The notes beneath the pieces are model-generated. The model ran no database searches and had not been told where the DNA came from. It was given only the letters and a program-made list of their open reading frames with translations. From assembly GCA_930367205.1 (NCBI GenBank), contig OV884013.1, forward strand, positions 116,274,869 to 116,338,868: a stretch of DNA of 64,000 bases, written 5' to 3'. Position numbers and translations under genes: made by a program. Positions 26,150 to 38,654 of the stretch are shown in pieces (within the stretch, counting starts at the first letter, position 1; each line of letters begins with the position of its first letter). The stretch comes from Acanthosoma haemorrhoidale. Lineage: Eukaryota; Arthropoda; Insecta; Hemiptera; Acanthosomatidae.

Positions 26150-26454
26150 TATATTATAACATTTAAGAACGCTCTCATACAAAAAAAATAAAACGAAAAC
26201 AATCATCTGTTTACATACACTATTTACATATACAGCCATCCACAAATATTCAGCTGAGCAGCGCAGCCTGTTCCTTCCTCCACGGTGTCTTCACCTCCAG
26301 TCCCCTCTCTCTCTCTCCTCTCCCACTCTTACGACACCTGCTTACCATCAGCGCTCCTGTTGGCAGCCTTCCGAAACTCCATCCAACAAGCTTCCAGTGG
26401 ATTCACCCCGTTTTAATCATGAGATAAAGATACCTCGATAAATCTCTATATGTA

Positions 26455-26881
26455 TATATATGTGTGTCAGCTTTAGCCACAGACACTTCACTTTTCATAG
26501 ACCTTCCACCCAGTATGTAGTAACATAACTCTTAATCTTTGTATATACCAGTGTATGTATTTACTTGTTATTCACAATACAACTTTTTTTTTTTTCAAAA
26601 CCCCTTTTTATTTAAAATTTTTACAACATATGAACAAATATTTACAAAATTTCTCCTCTTGCTGCATACGCAGATGCATTTGAAGGAGGGTAGAATTACA
26701 AATACAACATTTCTTTTTACAGCGAAAATATCAATACAAATAACCAGGACTATGTGATGGGGCTCGCTTCGGATTACAAGGTGGAGGTCCGATGAGCCCA
26801 TGTGTTATGAGGTATCTTAAGTCACACATTGATTAAACTTTTCTAAAAAAGACTTTCCTCTACAAAGTTTATTTAAGTCGT
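26455..26881 (+). mobile_element. MITE-1 copy split by a LINE-C insertion
   Basis: The 3' half of MITE-1 (CAGCTTTAGCCACAGAC onward) runs to about 26585, is interrupted by LINE-C, and resumes at 26835 with GACTTTCCTCTACAAAG. Confidence 0.7.
26588..26820 (-). mobile_element. LINE-C 3' end nested in MITE-1
   Basis: Minus-strand LINE 3' end with poly(T) (its A tail) at 26584-26598 and the TGCATACGCAGATGCAT block shared with 46580-46620. It interrupts a MITE-1 copy, whose sequence resumes at about 26835. AACTTTT on each side of the insert may be the target-site duplication. Confidence 0.7.
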
Positions 26882-27786
26882 TTACTCGACGAGGACAGGC
26901 CACGCTCTGTTCCTTAATAAAACACTCCTTTTCCCCATTTGTGATGAGTATACCATTCTTTTTTGTCCAAAACATGAGGTCTTATTACATTACTATTATA
27001 AATCATCATTGATATTCATCAATGCACTTCAAATTCATCGGTTTTTTGTCGCATGACTTGTCTGAAGAAAGACAAAATTTTTATCTTTAACTGGTTTTAA
27101 TTTATTGTTGTCAATAAGTAAAATTCAAGAATGGGCTATTCAAAATGTAAACCATAACGACAGGATATGCTTTGTACGAAAATTAAAAATTTTAAATCTA
27201 AAAAAACAGAACATAGAGGATACAGTTATTCTGTGTCTTTCCAGTTCTTGTTGTTTGTTGATAATTCTATGGCCTTTGATAAAACATCGTTGTTATATTA
27301 ATGATACAGAATGTTATCTGGCAAAAACTATTCCTTTTATCTCGACTGCCCACACAACCGGAAAGAAGACTAGCCGGAAGTGGTAGAATAGTAATATTTA
27401 TGGTTTATGGTTAAAACACTGAGGCAGTGGGATAAAACAAAGATTATTTTCTGTTCCATGATGTGCAGTGGCGGATGCGAGGAAGGAGCTGATGGCCACC
27501 ATCGACCTAGAAAGAGTGGTCACAAAGCCTTCCCACGTCTTCTTTTTACTTTATGCCTTCTTTATGGGTGTCCATATTATGGTCACTTTTTATTTATAAC
27601 ATATGCGCAATACGTAATGTTGTGTTACATAACGCTTACTGTACAGCTACATTGCCTTACAACAATATTGTTCCATTGTCGCTTCGATACGGCTACACTT
27701 TTTGTATACCACTCCGTCATTTGCTGACTTCACTACGAACACATCATCATGCGAAAATGAACCTGTATTATAAAACTGCATGACGT
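26882..27786. other. No gene recognised
   Basis: Contains overlapping plus-strand frames of 76-106 codons (27105-27783) with no recognisable motif. Confidence 0.45.
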
Positions 27787-28247
27787 CTCAAATCTTTATT
27801 GCGACAATAATACAACCTGCCTTATTGGGAAATAAGTAAATGTGATAAATGTTCTCATTCATCAATAATATTTAATATTAAAATATTTAATAATAATTTA
27901 ATCAATAATAAAATATTTACAATTTTCATTCAATCGCTTATTCAGTGAAAGAGGAAACGGAAGTTCGGAAGTCCCCCACGCCCCTGCATTCGCTTCGTCA
28001 GTGGATACGAGCCAGTGGAGGCTGACCAAGAGCGCGAGAGCCGCAGACGCTCAGACATGACCACTGCCAGGACTCCCACTGTCACGTATTTATAGTAGTT
28101 CACAAGGCCACTGCCACTTAAATCCTCCGAGGAAGTTTATAGGGATGAGTGGTGCAGTGCAATGACTGTGCTAGGGGATTAGGGTGGTTGGATAGGTTAC
28201 TATGGAATTTCATGAACTTGGAGTTCAATAATGCAGATTATATTAAG
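27787..28247 (-). mobile_element. LINE-A 3' end
   Basis: From TCTTTATTGCGACAATAATA (tail) to the CAAGTTCATGAAATTCC region. It carries more substitutions than most copies and an AT-rich insertion at 27865-27915. Confidence 0.72.
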
Positions 28248-29604
28248 ATGGTAAAACTGCATAAGCAATTCTTATTATTCCTTTGTTGATTATATATGTC
28301 TATCTGTATGTCACCTAGGAGTCGTTAAAGTGATATCATTCTACGAAAATTTCAAAGGTGTGTTACAAAACAGCCCATGTTTATGTTTTGGGAAATATAC
28401 GGTAAGTTCATTGCTAGTGGTGAGGTTGATGATACAAGAGAACTGAACAAGACATGTTTGCCAATGTGTGCTTTTGCAGTGGTTAGGTTAGGTGGTTCAG
28501 GTCTCAACTCTAACCTCATCTCTAAAAAGCCACTTCTATTCGTTTATATAATCGCAGATGACGATCAATTCTAGTTTTAACAATGAGCAATGTTTATTGT
28601 AACGGGTTATATTTTCCATCTAAAAAGTGAGATTATTAATCACAATGGCATTTTCAAGAGAAGCAAAAAAGATTATTTACTGACAGCTCGGCGAGTAGCA
28701 TCACTGAATGGTAAATGTAATTTTATTTCGGGGCAAGAAATAATAAATAAATACCGCCAATGTTTTATGGGAGACAGTATTTACATGTTACAGACATTGT
28801 TCATAGACATCCACAATTTGTCTTCTTTGTTAAGAACAATCCGGTTAAACTGTAAGTTTTGTCCTGTAGATGCAAATCCAGGCAAAAAGCAGGTTGTTAA
28901 AAAAACAGCAAAAACGTTAGGCTAATTTACCATTTGCGTGAAACCTTTCACAGTAAATGGAAGAATAGCAGTTTTTTTGACACAATTGCCAAGGCAAATC
29001 AGCAAACTCATAAATAATGAGGATTTTTGTTTAGTTTGATTAATTCAATTTAGTTGCCATTAAGAATGTGTTCCTTTTGTAAAATAAATGTTTTTGTATA
29101 TTTTAATAAATAAATAGAAAATTTTGAACTTTTCAACCTATATTCTTATATGTAAAGCGTGCTACGCGATTCAAAATACTCTTTTGAGGTTCTATATAAC
29201 CCCCCTACCCTAAAAATAAAAAATTTTTTGTTTCATTTTTAAAAAATTTCAATATAATAGCATGTATTGTCTTTATTAAAAAAAACAAAACTGGATTTTT
29301 CTCGTATTTATAAGACTAGAATTACCCAGATTCGACTCAGAAACCCTGCACATTAATCAACACGATGAGATTTCTTAAATTTGATACCACACTGAGCTGA
29401 CAAGTATTTATTTGTTATAATTACCAACTAAATGAGTCGTCATTATTGTACGTAAATTTGTTAATGATTTTATATAGTTTACATATTTGTTATTCACTTA
29501 AGCACCAACAAATTTCGCATTTATTCTGATAATACATTCAAAATGATTGACAAATTTGTTTTTTTGTAAATACTATTTAATTAATTTATCAATAAACCTT
29601 CATA
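28248..29604. other. No intact gene; possible transposase scrap
   Basis: Around 28644 the plus strand reads MAFSREAKKIIY then stops; this start recalls N-termini of Tc/IS630-type transposases in insects, but nothing downstream confirms it. The 111-codon frame 28590-28925 is in another phase and unrecognised. Confidence 0.35.
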
Positions 29605-30085
29605 ATCTATTACGAAGCTGGTTTTATTTTGAGCATCGTCAGACCATCAAATCGAACTTCAATGCAAATAGTATTTTGGGTTAATTTGCGGAAAGTATTT
29701 AATAATTTTTCTCCTAATTATAGTTTGACAACCAAAATTACATATTGTTAACTAACATTTTCACGAAAATAACAAATCTAAAGAAAGCAAGGCCGTGTTT
29801 GTAATTTTATGTATAATCGAATTTCGTTTACAAGTAAGTGATAAAATTATGTTTTGAATCATTTACAAGTAATTTTGTTAGAAAAGTGATAATTTGTTAT
29901 GTATATTTTAATATATATATTTCTCATGGGAGAAATAAGTAATCTGTATACTGTTTCAGTTTCATTGTTATTAACTATATTGTAATTTATAGTAATAAAT
30001 TTGCATTTTTCCTCTTTAAATTACAGTATATTTTATCGCTAAACTTATGTATGACAATGATATACATACATATACTTATGTAAGT
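29605..30085 (+). repeat. Left arm of a ~3-kb inverted repeat
   Basis: Starts TACGAAGCTGGTTTTATTTT and is matched in reverse complement by 32135-32530. Shared blocks include AATTTGCGGAAAGTATTTAA, AAGGCCGTGTTTGT and TGAATCATTTACAAGTAATT. The arms are diverged by substitutions and indels but colinear. Confidence 0.78.
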
Positions 30086-30221
30086 ATATACATAAGAATA
30101 TAACACTCACTACATTATGTTCTGTTATATATGTTAAAACATATATGGCTTTTGTGTCATCTGAATATAGAACATCAATACGTTGCACTTTGAAATGGGG
30201 TTTCGACATATTTATTTATTA

Positions 30222-31190
30222 TTAAAAAAGCTTTATTATGTTAAAATTACAATCTGCCTTATTAGGCAATAAGTAATTGTGATAAATGATCTCATTCATA
30301 CCATATTTACAATTGCTCATTCATACAGTATTTACAAACAGCCAAGAGACCTTCCAAATCCACATCATTGTCACCTCCCTCGCATGCGAAAGAGGAAGTG
30401 GAGTCTTGGGAAGTCCCCTATGCTCCTCCGTCAGCCGCGTCACCCGAAACAAGCCAGCGGAGGCTGACGAAGAGCGAGTGAGATACAGACGCTCAGGACA
30501 TGATTGGAGAAACTGCCCCAAAGGGAAATTTGACAATCCATCACTCCCGCAGTCACGCATTTATAGCAGGTCACGAGGCCACTGCCATTTCATTCTCCGA
30601 GGAGGATTATAGGGATGAGTGGAGCAGTGCAATGACTGTGTTAGGGGATTAGGGTGGTTGGATAGGTTACTATGGAATTTTATGAACATGGAAGAGATGA
30701 GTTCAAGAATGAAGCGTATACTAAGATCATTATGAAAGGTTTTGTTGCTGACATAATAAGGGGCATTTGCTATTGTTCTCAGGACTTTTGATTGAAAGGA
30801 TTAGATACGCTTGATGTTTGACTATTTTGCTGTCCCCCATAGCTCTATTCCGTATGTCCAGATTGGCTTAAGTATAACTTTGTAGATTAGTAATTTTTTG
30901 TCTATTGATAAATGGGATGTCTTTTGAAGTAGTATGTACAGTTGTCAAAAGCGTCTGTTTAGCTCTTGTCTTTTTAGCCTCGTGTGTGGGTTCCAGGTCA
31001 GCCGTTTGTCGAGATGGAAGCCTAAGTACCGTACTAACTCGGGGAGAGGAATGTGATTAAAAGAAACTAGTGGATTTCGACATACTTTCTTTCGTTTATC
31101 GATTAATCCATAATTTATTAGATTGTCTGTGTGGAGTGGATAGAATCGATTTCGATGAACTATCGACATTGAGTAAACAACTCGCAAAGA
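30222..31190 (-). mobile_element. LINE-A, longest minus copy (RT thumb to 3' end)
   Basis: The minus frame 30945-31187 reads LVRYLGFHLDKRLTWNPHT then RLKRQELNRRF, the Jockey-clade RT thumb. Downstream follow RT C-terminal codons with frameshifts and the 3' UTR ending at the AATAAAG of 30230. It lies head-to-head with the plus copy at 31490, both inside the 29605-32530 inverted repeat. Confidence 0.85.
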
Positions 31191-31489
31191 GACTCACATG
31201 GAGCTACTGTGTTCTTGAGATAAGGTTTTCTCATTTCGAAAGTAAAAGATTGTTTTAGCTATCCAGGACAACTGGATAAGTATTCCAATTGTTATAATGT
31301 GAAAGTTGATTTAGTTTTTAATTTATCAATTTTATCGATTTATAGATCTATTGTAACCAATAATAATCTAATTGTTAGTTGATCACTTACCTATCTCTAT
31401 TTGTATCAATTGTTTATTTTCTTTACTGCTTTCAGAGTAAATTATTACTTAATTATGACGAGAATTTCAATAATAATCAATTCTTTTGT

Positions 31490-31945
31490 CCCTTCCAAGT
31501 TCATGAAATTTCATAGTAACCTATCCAAGCACCCTAATCCCGTAGCACAGTCATTGCACTGCACCACTCATCCCTGTAATCCTCCTCGGAGACTAAAACG
31601 GCAGTGGCCTCGTGACCTGCTATAAATAAGTAACAGTGGGAGTCCTGGCAATGGCCAGTTTCTCCAATCATGTCCTGAGCGACTGTGGCTCTCGCGCTCT
31701 TGGTCAGCGTCCGCTTGCTCTTATCCAATGACGCGGCTGACGAAGGAGCGTGGGGGACTTCCCAAGACTCCTCTTCCTCTTTCGCATGCGAGGGAGGTGA
31801 CAACCATGTGGATTTTGGAGGTCTCTGGGCTGTTTGTAAATATTGTACGAATGAGCGAGCGAATGATGAATTGTAAATATGGTATGAATGAGAACATTTA
31901 TCACAAAAACTTATTGCCTATTAAGGCAATTAATAAAGTTGTTGT
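31490..31945 (+). mobile_element. LINE-A 3' end
   Basis: Plus copy from CCCTTCCAAGTTCATGAAAT to AATAAAGTTGTTG. Heavily 5' truncated. Confidence 0.8.
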
Positions 31946-32134
31946 CTTTTGTATTCTAAGTCGGTATCAGCTGCGGAAATCCCAACAAAGCAGATTGCCA
32001 AAGTCAACTCGATAAATATCTCCTTGGTGGAGAAACAAGATAGCTCTTTGGATAGTTTTCTTTTGTAAGCTGTGGTCTAAACAAAAAATAGTGCATTTAG
32101 TTTTGTAAATATTTGCTAAAGCTTGGGTCAGTTC

Positions 32135-32530
32135 AAAATAAATTTAAGTACATGTATGTATAACATTGTGATACATAAGTATAACGCTAAATTCTACATT
32201 AATTTAAAAAGGAAAATTGCATATTTATTACTAAAAATTACAAACTGGAACAGCATTTTCTCACATGAGAAATATATATAATATAATAAAATAGGTAACA
32301 TTTATTACAAAATTACTTGTAAATGATTCAAAACATATAAAATAACAAACACGGCCTTGTTTTCTTTAGATCTGTTAATTTCATGAAAATTTTAGTTTTC
32401 AAACTATAATTAGAAAAAATTGTTAAATACTTTCCGCAAATTAACCTGAAACACTATTTGGATTGAAGTTCCATTTGATGGTCGGACGATGCTAAAAATA
32501 AAACCAGCTTCGTAATAAATACGTCTAGGT
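32135..32530 (-). repeat. Right arm of a ~3-kb inverted repeat
   Basis: Reverse complement of 29605-30085. The repeat family continues outward to 32775, where 32517-32775 is matched in reverse by 35983-36212. Confidence 0.78.
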
Positions 32531-32775
32531 AAACAGACTGAGATGATTAATTCAAAATCAGCCACTATTTCCAGGAGTGCGTTCTTCCTACGCATGCGCT
32601 ATCACTCTAAAACATGGACTAATAAACATTATCTAGGTGGCAGTAGCAAGTTGTTGGGGTAACTGTAAACAGCTCTACATGGACAAAAAGAAAACATCGA
32701 ATATATAATCGATTATCTACGGTATGCCGCACGTTCACAATTACTGTCGCTCAAACAACCCTTAACAAATGCACA
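32517..32775 (+). repeat. Interspersed repeat, inverted copy of 35983-36212
   Basis: Shares CTACGCATGCGCTATCACTC, the TAATAAACATTATCTAGGTGG block and TGTCGCTCAAACAACCCTTA with the reverse complement of 35983-36212. Confidence 0.8.
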
Positions 32776-32999
32776 CAATGTATTTAGCTTTTTATACTCT
32801 CCAAGGATAGAGGGAGCAGAAGTCGTTCATTAACGCCACAGGTCATTAATGACTGTCCACTGTGCAACTTAAAAGGGAATGAGCAGGTCATTAATTAGCT
32901 GATAAAACACAAAGTATGTTGGCGAGCCCCCATTCACTTATAGAAATATCCTAGCAATTCAAACTTGTTAGTATTTTTTTTGTATTGTTGTATATTTGT

Positions 33000-33851
33000 T
33001 GTCGGGTCGTCACGAGGGGGTGCCTAGTTACCCTAGCCCTAGTGACGAAGTGAGGGTTGATTAGTCTATGACCTGGACAATTGTTTCATGACGGGTCTTA
33101 CTACTGTACTATCTGACTCCATATCTGATAGGTAAGTGCCCCGACAGTGCACTATGGTCTTGGAATGGCCACGAATTCACAATCGGTATCTGAGGGTCAG
33201 GCGAAAACCGTCCGGATCTCAAAGGCAAGTGTGAACCGGAGAGAGGCAGAGTGGATTGCCGTGGGAGACACTACTCGGTAAAGTTTGTAGGGGCACCGCA
33301 ACCGTCGTCCGCTAGGGAGAGGTCTCTCCTAAGGAACTGCTATTTTAGCGAGGCGAAAGCAGAGAATCCCACTAGGAGAGTGTGGGTTCTGACAAGGCCG
33401 GACTAAAACTTAGCGAGGTTAGGAAGAGAGATCCAGAGGTTTTCATAAATGAGAAGACCAAGTTTTGAAACATCAGTGCAGCCGCAAGTCACCAGTTAGA
33501 AAGCCGTCGTGAGAATGATTTACAGGCAAAACCCTGGGTCTATTTATACCTGGCGTGCCTCGTTAGTGCCCAATCAAGTGAGGTTTCATTGTGCCCAATA
33601 ATATCCCAGTATGTGGTGGATCTTTGTTCTCGTAGTGACTCAGGCCTCGTCCGGGTCGCTAGCTACCTGCTCTGGGTAAGGGTTTACAGCCTCTAACTAG
33701 TTTGTTTGCAGCTGCGTCTTTTATTGTTTACAACATTTACAATGTCTTATGGTTTGGCAATGTTATTTACATTTGTTTACATTAATTTACAATATATATA
33801 CTATAGAGTATAGGGTGATTTATTTATCTTATATAGTTAGCGGTCTCTACA
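33000..33851 (+). mobile_element. Solo LTR with 5-bp target duplication
   Basis: Begins TGTCGGGTCGTCACGAGG and ends AGCGGTCTCTACA. TTTGT is repeated at 32995-32999 and 33852-33856. It aligns along its full length with 15406-16268 with scattered substitutions and small indels, in the same orientation. Each has its own target duplication, so they are two independent insertions, not the two ends of one provirus. Confidence 0.9.
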
Positions 33852-34199
33852 TTTGTATTTCAGAATTACTGTATTTTTACCTTTGTCTACACTGTTGTAC
33901 ATGTTTGGTTTAGAATAAACCTTTAAGCTGTCTAACTGGACAGAAAAAAATCCTTGCATGACAGAAATGAGTGCATGTGTAGATTGTCTCGATCCAAATG
34001 AAAGGAGCTGAACTACACTCGGATTTGGTTATAAGGGCATGTAATATTACTCGTGCGGGAAAAAAAATTGAAGCCTTGTCTCAATTGAAAGTTAGTTTAT
34101 TCATAATTTTGTTTTACTTTTTCCAATTTTATTAAATTGACCATTTATAATTATACTAAATGTACCTCTAAATCAATAAAAATGTTGAACGATGCATTG

Positions 34200-35035
34200 G
34201 AAAATGAGCAAAACGACGTGGTTTCGTTTACTAAGCGTACTTTTATATATTATTAAAAATGTCTAAAAGATTCATGTAATTGCGTCCAGCAATGAGGTAG
34301 GGCGTTGTTAACATATTCCCATTCGATAAGCTCTATCGTGGCAGCAGTTGGAGCCTTCGGGAAGGCTCACCTGAAGCCAACGGTGTTTCGCCGGTCGGCG
34401 CGGAGTCACTGCAAATATAGAATAAGATAAGAGTTAGAAGGATGTAGTTAGGATATAAGTATAGTTGTTAAGAGGGAAGAGGTTGCACACCCCTTGTATA
34501 TATAGATCAAGGTTTTTAGGTATATAAGCATATTGTAAATAGTAGACAAGGTGAATTGTAAATAGGTTAGGTTAGCTGTAGTTGTACTAGTTATATATAT
34601 TAAAAAAAAAAAAATGTACATAGTTATAAGTTTAAACGTTGTTTTGTTGAAATTTTCCTTTCTTTTGTATTTATTTTTGTGTGTTTGTGGTTTTGTTTTG
34701 AATAAAGGAGAAAAACAGAATAACGTAAGGTGCGCTGACCGGTGCAACAATCCCATTGCATCGAAATACGCGCACCACAGGCTACGTAACCCCATGAGCT
34801 CGCTCTACGTGCTTGTGTGGAAACCCAGTATGAGGTTTTTACCTCAGGAAGGGAAAATAAAAAAACTTGTAGGAGCATGAATGAAGTGGGAATTTTTTGA
34901 TCGCTTATAGCTCTTCAACCAGTCATGGCAAAACGATGTGGTTTCTTTTATATCGTACTTCTATATATTATTAAAAATTTCTAAGAGATTCATACAATTT
35001 TGTCCAGGTAGGGCACTGTTAACACATATTCCTGA
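34200..35035. repeat. ~115-bp direct repeat flanking a retroelement-like insert
   Basis: 34200-34320 (GAGCAAAACGACGTGGTTTC to GTTAACATATTCC) recurs at 34925-35033. Between them, 34320-34614 ends in a 13-base A run and could be a retroelement 3' end. The remainder (34620-34900) is unassigned. Confidence 0.6.
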
Positions 35036-35694
35036 GACATATCGCTGAGCTTTTTCGTCCCGCATGTGAAGGAGCTGGATAGAAGTTTTGAGAACGATGT
35101 TTTGCTCCAAATTCTAATGCATGCAGCATGTATCTCACCATCATGGAACATGCAGACCAGTTAATGTCCTCCTTGTATTGTAAAGGCATAATGCAAAGAA
35201 AAGAAATATATATGCACTTATATTTAGATGTAGTACTAATATTTATGTACATAAATTTAAAGAATTCTTGCCCGATATCCTTTAGTATAAAGTGTGTAAA
35301 CACTGACAAATACAATAGATCATGTGTTTTAATAGTGAACAGAATAGATGAAACATCGCTATAATAGTTTATATCTCTTGTTAATAATATGACATTAAAT
35401 TATACTATTAATAGTATAATTCTATTTCTATTCTTTAGGTGAGTTAACCATTCCAATGAAATTAATTTAGTATTTTATGTAAGCATTGGTGTTATTTACT
35501 ATATTTTTACAACAAAGTTTCTGAAGATCCTCAAAGACAGAATAAAATAATCCTTAATTTATTCTTAAAAAGTTATATCACTATTACACAAATGATCTTG
35601 TAAGTATTTACAAACTTTACACTGAAGAATAGCAGGAAAGTATTCTACACGTATGTATTTATTGTTATATTAATATATTTGTATTATTTATGTG

Positions 35695-35975
35695 TGGATC
35701 ATGGATGATTTTTAACCAATTTCTGGCTACTGTGGTTTATTTTCATTGGACACAACAGAACTCTTTAGCGATGATTTGTGGCTCACTATTAGGCGACGAA
35801 ACATTGCAATAGTTGAGGTTTTCAAAAATATCCAATAATTCTTGTTAAGAAATATTATAAAGATTTGTATTAATAATATAACCCTATTTGTATTATTTAT
35901 GAGTGGATCATGGAAGATTTTGAACCAATTTCTGGCTCCTGTTTTATTTTCATTGGACACAACAGAACTCTTTGG
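35695..35975. repeat. Two-copy tandem duplication, ~205-bp period
   Basis: GTGGATCATGGATGATTTTT... (35695-35770) is repeated at 35903-35977 as GTGGATCATGGAAGATTTTG, both followed by TTTTCATTGGACACAACAGA. Confidence 0.75.
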
Positions 35976-35982
35976 CGGTGTA

Positions 35983-36212
35983 TTTGTTAAGGGTTGTTTG
36001 AGCGACAGTAATTGTGAAAGTGCAGCATACCGTAGATAATCGATTATACATTCGATGTTTTCTTTTTGTCCATGTAGAGCTTTTTACTGCCACCTAGATA
36101 ATGTTTATTAGTCGATATTTTAGAGTGATAGCGCATGCGTAGGAAAAACGCACACATGGAAGTGGTGGCTGATTTTGAATTAATCATCTCAGTCTATTTA
36201 CTTAAACGTATT
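35983..36212 (-). repeat. Interspersed repeat, inverted copy of 32517-32775
   Basis: Starts TGTTAAGGGTTGTTTGAGCG and runs through TAGCGCATGCGTAGG to the AATTAATCATCTCAGTCTAT block. Together with the 29605/32135 arms this defines one medium-copy family whose full form is not present here. Confidence 0.78.
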
Positions 36213-36679
36213 TGGAACTGAGCCAATGACACGATTAGCCGAAGAAATATTGGAATAGTCGATTTTTTCAAAAATATCCGATTATTTTGAATCGAACTAA
36301 GTTGTATGTTGTAGTAGACAATGGGACGAAAACAACCTTGGCCGAAAGAAGAAATGTGCCAATTGATGATGGGAATTAGCATTGGGCAAGCTGTGCCATT
36401 GAGCAACGACTGCCAATTGGCAATTGCTAATTGGAAATGGATAATGCCAAGGATTGGTTTGCCAGGCGCTGGCATCACGGGGCAAAGAAATTATCATTAA
36501 AACAATAACACAGGCTCAATGCTTAATGTCGTCTCATTAATACTCATTTCATGCATGGTCGATTCCTGTATCAGTTATCTCATACGTGTATCTTTGCCGT
36601 GGTTAATACGTTTGTTTTTAGAGGGAAACAAAGTGGGATATCCATATGTAGACTGCTTAAAATGACTTGCGTAAAATGA

Positions 36680-37376
36680 CTGACCTGGAACCCACATACG
36701 AAGTTAAAAAGACAAGAACTAAATAGACGCTTTGGACAACTGTACAGACTACTTCAAAGGACATCCCATCTCTCAATAGAAAATAAATTACTAATCTACT
36801 AAGTTATACCTAACCCAATCTGGACTTACGGAATAGAGCTATGGGAGACAGTAAAAAAGTCGAATATCAAGCGTATCCAATCTTTTCAATCAAAAGTCCT
36901 GAGAACAATAGTAAATGCCCCTCATTATGTAAGCAACAAAACCCTTCATAACGATCTTAATATACCTTACATTCTCGAACTCACCCCTTCCAAGTTTATT
37001 AATTTCCATAGTAACCTATCCAACTACCCTAATCCCCTAGCACAGTCATTGCACTGCACCATTCATCCCTAAAATCCTCCTCGGAGACTAAAACGGCAAT
37101 GGTCTCGTGACCTGCTATAAAAGCGTGACAGGGGAGTCCTGGCAAAGGTCAGTTTCTCCAATCTTGTACTGAGCATCTGTGGCTTTCGCACTATTCGTCA
37201 GCCTCCACTGGCGCGGATCCGGTGACGCGGCTGACGGAGGAGCGTGGGGGGACTTCCCAAGACTCATGAGCGAGTGAATGAAAATTGTAAATATGGTATG
37301 AATGAGATCATTGATGATAAATACTTATTGCCCAATGAGGCAGATTGTAATTTTATCATAATAAAGTTGTTGTCAA
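36680..37376 (+). mobile_element. LINE-A 3' end
   Basis: From the codons for TWNPHTKLKRQELNRRFG to AATAAAGTTGTTG and an A-rich tail at 37380. A deletion near 37265 removes part of the 3' UTR. Frames are broken. Confidence 0.8.
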
Positions 37377-37547
37377 TCTAAAAAAAAAACTTCCAATATT
37401 CACTTTAGTTTTCTACAACTACAGCAATTTTATTTATGTTTCTAGACATTTTCCACCTAAAGGCCAAATTTGAGAACGGACCCAATCCCACAATATAGAG
37501 AAGGCGATGAATTAATAAATAATACTAAAATAAATAATTTTATGAGT

Positions 37548-37745
37548 TAGCCTTCAGTGGACTCTCACCACTGCACCGCAACATTTCCACCTCTACCGAG
37601 GCTTCCCACACTCCTTAATTCCCTCACTCCACCTTCAAACAGGTACTCCTAGTAAAAGGATCCGCTCATCCCAAATAAATTCCTTTATTTTTCCCTCATC
37701 CTTAATCTTAAAAATTTGAGAGCTAAGGGAAAAAAAAAAATAGAA
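37548..37745 (+). mobile_element. LINE-E 3' end
   Basis: GTGGACTCTCACCACTGCAC through AGAGCTAAGGGAAAAAAAAA, matching 42148-42312. It ends in an A tail. Confidence 0.72.
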
Positions 37746-38654
37746 AATTTGGGCACAGAAACAAATTGCAGCGAGTCTATGTATAAGTTAGTCACTCTCC
37801 AACCGAGATTTCTCCCTGAGAAGAATGATCAAGAAACTCAAAGAAAGTTTAAAAAAACATTGACAAATGTTCGTTATACTTGTTTGATGTTGTTAGACTT
37901 TGAATCAAGTCCTTGGTGACCAAGGCCATAGTAAATATTTTTAGGTCCAAGTTATTTAAGTTAACTGATTTTTTCAAGAAGCCTGCATTAATCATGTGTG
38001 GGCTAGTGATCATGCAGTACTTCGACCACGAGACGATTTTTTTCATTTGAGTTTTCCTCCCAAATCCTTTAACATTAGAAAGTTAATTCAAGCCAGTAAG
38101 GTACAACTTAAAATGTAACTTAATCCACAATTTTGATAATTTCCGACATGTAATGTTGGTTGGAATCAATGTATTGCATTTCTCGCAACACGCAATATCC
38201 TTCTATGTAATCAATGTGACATGTCATCTTCGTTGCGTAATGCGCGTTGTGTACTGTATATTTCTGCGGTATTTCTTCCTTTTCTGAATGAAGTATGACA
38301 AACAGGTAATTTTGACTAATGGAAGCATGAGTTAATTTGTACCGGGAATAAAGCCCATTGCAAAGGTGAGCCAAGAGGTGTAATGTGGACGGTGTGAAAG
38401 TGGGCAGGCATTGTACCTTCGCCCTCGCACGGCTTCTCAATGCAGGCTTGTATTTTTCGAAACCTTTTTTTGTCAAATCCAATTAGAAACTTAAAAGATT
38501 TTCCAAAAAAAGCGACAAAAATTGGCCACTGTACTGACGTACGTTCTCTAAAGGAACTTTAGTAATGAGCTGACGCTGGAATTTTCAGCTGAGGTCGGAA
38601 GACTATACAAAACCAATCTTAACATGTTTCAATTATTTCACAATTACAATTATA

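Noticed and set aside
28480..28510. Telomere-like TTAGG repeats
   Set aside because: Only two units (GGTTAGGTTAGGTGG), within chance expectation.
15406..33851. The two LTR copies as ends of one 18-kb provirus
   Set aside because: Each copy has its own, different 5-bp target duplication, and the DNA between has no gag-pol but unrelated elements.
36330..36480. Possible tRNA or tRNA-derived SINE from the AATTGG-rich block
   Set aside because: No A and B boxes or cloverleaf could be traced; only short repeated AATTGG motifs.
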